Of a stretch of 64,000 nucleotides of DNA, positions 61,746 to 64,000 are shown one piece after another. Origin of the DNA: Paramicrobacterium fandaimingii (lineage in GTDB: Bacteria; Actinomycetota; Actinomycetes; Actinomycetales; Microbacteriaceae); the NCBI RefSeq assembly GCF_011751745.2, contig NZ_CP061170.1:1240001-1304000 (forward strand), read 5' to 3'. A program made the translations under genes and the position numbers. The first letter of the stretch is position 1; each line of letters starts with the position of its first letter. The notes under the pieces are model-generated. The model did not search any database. It had not been told where the DNA came from and was given only the letters and a program-made list of their open reading frames with translations.

Positions 61746-62678
61746 ATGAAGACTCTCCCACTGCCCGGAACAGACATCACCGCACCAAACGTCGTGCTCG
61801 GCGCCATGCGAATCGCCGACAAGACAGATGCCGAGGTGCGCGAGCTGGTGGCGACGGCGCGCGAGGCGGGAATTGGCTTCATCGATCACGCGGACGTCTA
61901 CGGGCCGACACCGCACGCGTGCGAGCGGCGGTTCGCCGAGGCGATGGCGCTCACGCCATCGCAGCGCGACGCCCTGACGCTGCAGACGAAATGCGGCATC
62001 GTGCCCGATGGCCCGTATTTCGACTTCTCGTATGAGCACATCGTCGACTCCGTGAACGGCTCACTCGCCGCCCTGCAGACCGACTACATCGATATTCTGC
62101 TGCTGCATCGCCCCGATGCTCTGGTCGAGCCAGACGAGGTCGCACGGGCATTCGATGAGCTGCAGAGCGCGGGAAAAGTGCGCGCCTTCGGAGTGTCAAA
62201 CCACACGCCGATGCAGATCGAGCTGCTCAAACGGTCTGTGACGCAGCCGATCGTCGCAAATCAGCTGCAGCTGTCGATGACGCACGCGCCGCTGATCGCA
62301 CAGGGCCTCGCCGCGAACATGGCGGGGGAGCAGCAGTCGGTGATGCTCGATGGCGGCGTGCTCGACTACTGTCGCCTCCACGACATCACGGTGCAGGCCT
62401 GGTCGCCGTTTCAAGCCGGATTTTTCACAGGCGTGTTTCTCGGCTCATCGGAGTACCCCGAGCTGAACGCCGTGATCGACAGGCTCGCTGCGGCCTATGG
62501 CGTCACGCCGATCGCGATCGCGACAGCGTGGATCACGCGGCATCCGGCTCGCATGCAGGTCGTGCTGGGAACGACGACGCCGCAGCGGGTCTCGGATGCT
62601 GCGGCCGGCTCAGACATTCCCCTGACACATTCGGAGTGGTACGAGCTGGCCAGGGCAGCGGGACACCGCGTTCCCTGA
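61746..62678 (+). CDS. Aldo/keto reductase (YdhF-like)
   Basis: A 310-residue NADPH aldo/keto reductase. FIDHADVYGPTPHACERRFAEAM carries the Asp/Tyr catalytic residues, LQTKCGI the Lys and DYIDILLLHRPDALVEPDEVARAF the His. VRAFGVSNHTPMQIELLK and the C-terminal QVVLGTTTPQRVSDAAAG bind cofactor. The His-Ala-Asp-Val-Tyr form and length are typical of the YdhF subgroup. ATG 61746 lies 27 bases after the MOSC stop. The substrate is unknown. Confidence 0.92.
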   Translation: MKTLPLPGTDITAPNVVLGAMRIADKTDAEVRELVATAREAGIGFIDHADVYGPTPHACERRFAEAMALTPSQRDALTLQTKCGIVPDGPYFDFSYEHIVDSVNGSLAALQTDYIDILLLHRPDALVEPDEVARAFDELQSAGKVRAFGVSNHTPMQIELLKRSVTQPIVANQLQLSMTHAPLIAQGLAANMAGEQQSVMLDGGVLDYCRLHDITVQAWSPFQAGFFTGVFLGSSEYPELNAVIDRLAAAYGVTPIAIATAWITRHPARMQVVLGTTTPQRVSDAAAGSDIPLTHSEWYELARAAGHRVP

Positions 62679-62696
62679 CCGTCTCGCGTCGGGCGG

Positions 62697-63380
62697 TCAG
62701 GCGAGCCGGTCGCGCAACGCTCGTGCCGCTCGGCCGACGTTGTCTGCATCGGTGACAGCGCGCACGACGACGATGCGTGACGCGCCCGCGCCGACGACGC
62801 GGTCGAGCCGCATTCCGCCGGTGATGCCCCCGATGGCAAACCATGGCTTGCTCGCGATCTCGACGGCCCGCCGTACCGGGTCGAGTCCGACGGCATCCCG
62901 ACCGGGCTTCGTCGGGGTCTCCCACACCGGACCGACGCAGAAGTAGTCGATGTCGGCGTCGTCGTTTGCCGCTTCAGCCTGGCCGATGGAGTGCGTTGAG
63001 CGGCCGAGGATCACGTCGGGACCGAGAATCGCTCGAGCGTGCTCACTCGGCAGATCGCCCTGGCCGACATGGAAGACGTCGGCGCCCACCAGCGCTGCGA
63101 CATCGGCGCGATCATTCACGGCGAACAGCTTGCCGTGCCGCTTTGCCGCGGCCGCGAGCACCTCGAGGGCCTCAATCTCGTCGCGCGCCTCGAGCGACTT
63201 GTCGCGAAGCTGAATGATGTCGACGCCGTTGGCATAGGCCGAGTCGAGAAACCGCGCAAAATCGCCGCGATCCCGGCGCGCGTCCGTACAGACATACAGC
63301 CGCGCGCTCTCGAGTGCCGCCTGACGCACGGCACGGACGGAATCGTCAGCGGAGATCACGGGTCGCAGATGTGAGGGCAT
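62697..63380 (-). CDS. thiE: Thiamine-phosphate synthase
   Basis: A 227-residue TIM-barrel enzyme joining HMP-PP and the thiazole phosphate to thiamine phosphate. Diagnostic segments are [20 protein letters not shown] (pyrimidine site), [63 protein letters not shown] and AIGGI. The ATG at 63380 starts a 12-residue lead. It is divergent from the thiO unit, and its own short leader carries no riboswitch on the minus strand that I can see. Confidence 0.95.
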   Translation of the reverse strand: MPSHLRPVISADDSVRAVRQAALESARLYVCTDARRDRGDFARFLDSAYANGVDIIQLRDKSLEARDEIEALEVLAAAAKRHGKLFAVNDRADVAALVGADVFHVGQGDLPSEHARAILGPDVILGRSTHSIGQAEAANDDADIDYFCVGPVWETPTKPGRDAVGLDPVRRAVEIASKPWFAIGGITGGMRLDRVVGAGASRIVVVRAVTDADNVGRAARALRDRLA

Positions 63381-63401
63381 GTGCCTAGAGTAGAGGAAGT
63401 T

Positions 63402-63477
63402 CGCGGGAGCCTCCTGGAGGCTGAGAGGGCCATGTGCCGACCGCTATACCTGATGCGGATCATGCCGCCGGAGGGAG
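63402..63477 (+). promoter_or_regulatory. TPP riboswitch upstream of thiO
   Basis: The plus strand carries GGGAGCCTCC and GGAGGCTGAGAGGGC (bases about 63415-63429). These are followed by GACCGCTATACCTGATGCGG and the tail CATGCCGCCGGAGGGA, the complete THI-box set. GGAGGGA is also the thiO ribosome site, 9 bases before its GTG, so translational control is likely. It fills the space between divergent thiE and thiO. Confidence 0.93.
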
Positions 63478-63485
63478 AAACGCAC

Positions 63486-64000
63486 GTGCACGCTGTCGTT
63501 ATCGGGGCCGGAATCATCGGGCTCGCCACGGCCTGGCGGCTGAAGAAAGACGGCTGGTCGGTGACGATCGTCGATCCGACACCCGGAAATGGCGCGAGTT
63601 ACGCCGCGGCGGGAATGCTGGCGCCGGCGTCGGAGGTCGTCTGGGGCCAGTCGCCCCTGTACTCGCTGATGATCGCGGCAGCGCAGCTCTACCCGACGTT
63701 CGCGGAGGAGCTCGCGACAGCATCCGGCCATCACCTCGGCTACGCGCAGACCGAGACGCTTGTCTGCGCCAGCGATGCCGCAGACCGACAGAGCCTGCGC
63801 GAGCTCTGCGCACTGCAGACATCGCTCGGCCTGAGCCTCGAGCTCATCGCCGGAACACAGGCGCGCGCTCTCGAACCGGCTCTCGGCCCCGGCGTCACCG
63901 CGGCCGTGAGGATCGAGGGAGACCACTCAATCGACCCGCGGCGGATGACTGACGCGCTGCAGGCACTGCTCACCGAGAGCATCGTGCGACGCCGAGTCGC
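63486..64000 (+). CDS. thiO: Glycine oxidase ThiO, N-terminal part (cut by window edge)
   Basis: ThiO oxidises glycine to dehydroglycine (iminoglyoxylate), a precursor of the thiazole ring, in aerobic thiamine synthesis. The open frame from GTG 63486 shows the FAD-binding loop AVVIGAGIIGLATAWRLKKDG (GxGxxG). SYAAAGMLAPASEVVWG is the GlxO/DAO family block, and later HSIDPRRMTDALQALL follows. It has no stop before the window end, so the C-terminal half is missing. ThiS/ThiG would be expected downstream. Confidence 0.93.
   Translation, partial: MHAVVIGAGIIGLATAWRLKKDGWSVTIVDPTPGNGASYAAAGMLAPASEVVWGQSPLYSLMIAAAQLYPTFAEELATASGHHLGYAQTETLVCASDAADRQSLRELCALQTSLGLSLELIAGTQARALEPALGPGVTAAVRIEGDHSIDPRRMTDALQALLTESIVRRRV

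Overview
The window is a GC-rich stretch of actinobacterial chromosome, most likely from the family Microbacteriaceae. The evidence is the codon bias towards G or C, the frequent GTG starts, mycothiol conjugate amidase (mca), DUF4307, DUF4245 and DUF6264 membrane proteins, paired class II fructose-bisphosphatases, and an actinobacterial PolA-like exonuclease/polymerase. No rRNA, tRNA, CRISPR array, transposase, integrase or phage gene was recognised.

Layout. 1-2.5 kb: the 5' part of thiD behind a TPP riboswitch, a PolA-like exonuclease/polymerase and a rhodanese. 2.5-9.4 kb: a large Ig-like surface/membrane protein, a D-threonine-aldolase-like enzyme overlapping an aldonolactone oxidase, and the LemA/HtpX pair. 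9.4-22.9 kb: housekeeping genes including a PQGGQY-repeat membrane protein, a YcaQ-type glycosylase, an AI-2E-type exporter, ilvA, greA, mca, a hemolysin-III protein, a Z-isoprenyl transferase, phoH and a prepilin peptidase. 22.9-27.2 kb: a minus-strand run xseA-xseB-DUF4245-carbonic anhydrase-fumC. 27.2-35.6 kb: ispH, a class II aldolase and two class II fructose bisphosphatases side by side, rmuC, a HAD hydrolase and ychF.

The main point of interest is 35.5-44.6 kb. Directly after ychF lies a run of small unrelated modules: HigBA with a carbamoyltransferase-like gene, a VOC protein, a TPR protein, an EamA exporter with TetR, AbiEi/AbiEii with a hydrolase remnant and MerR, and ArsR with an F420-reductase-like oxidoreductase. 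The modules are separated by short sequences that re-encode the last residues of YchF (VVEFRFNV-stop or close variants). These copies differ largely at synonymous codon positions. This is what would be expected if independent elements had repeatedly inserted at the ychF 3' end, each bringing its own replacement end. No recombinase is visible, so the mechanism is inferred.

Downstream of the array (44.6-46.4 kb) are a GNAT acetyltransferase, a HigA C-terminal remnant, an ABM monooxygenase and a small acidic protein. 46.6-63.4 kb is accessory metabolism and transport: a PEP mutase/isocitrate lyase relative, N5-(carboxyethyl)ornithine synthase overlapping arfB, an NhaA-DsbA fusion, a macrolide phosphotransferase-like protein, a flavoprotein disulfide reductase, a DHA2 exporter, a Clp_N/HTH pair with palindromic operators, a MOSC protein and an aldo/keto reductase. 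The right end holds thiE and, divergently behind a second TPP riboswitch, the start of thiO. Thiamine genes therefore bracket the window. Stretches 9109-9336, 45969-46208 and 46380-46610 contain nothing I recognise.
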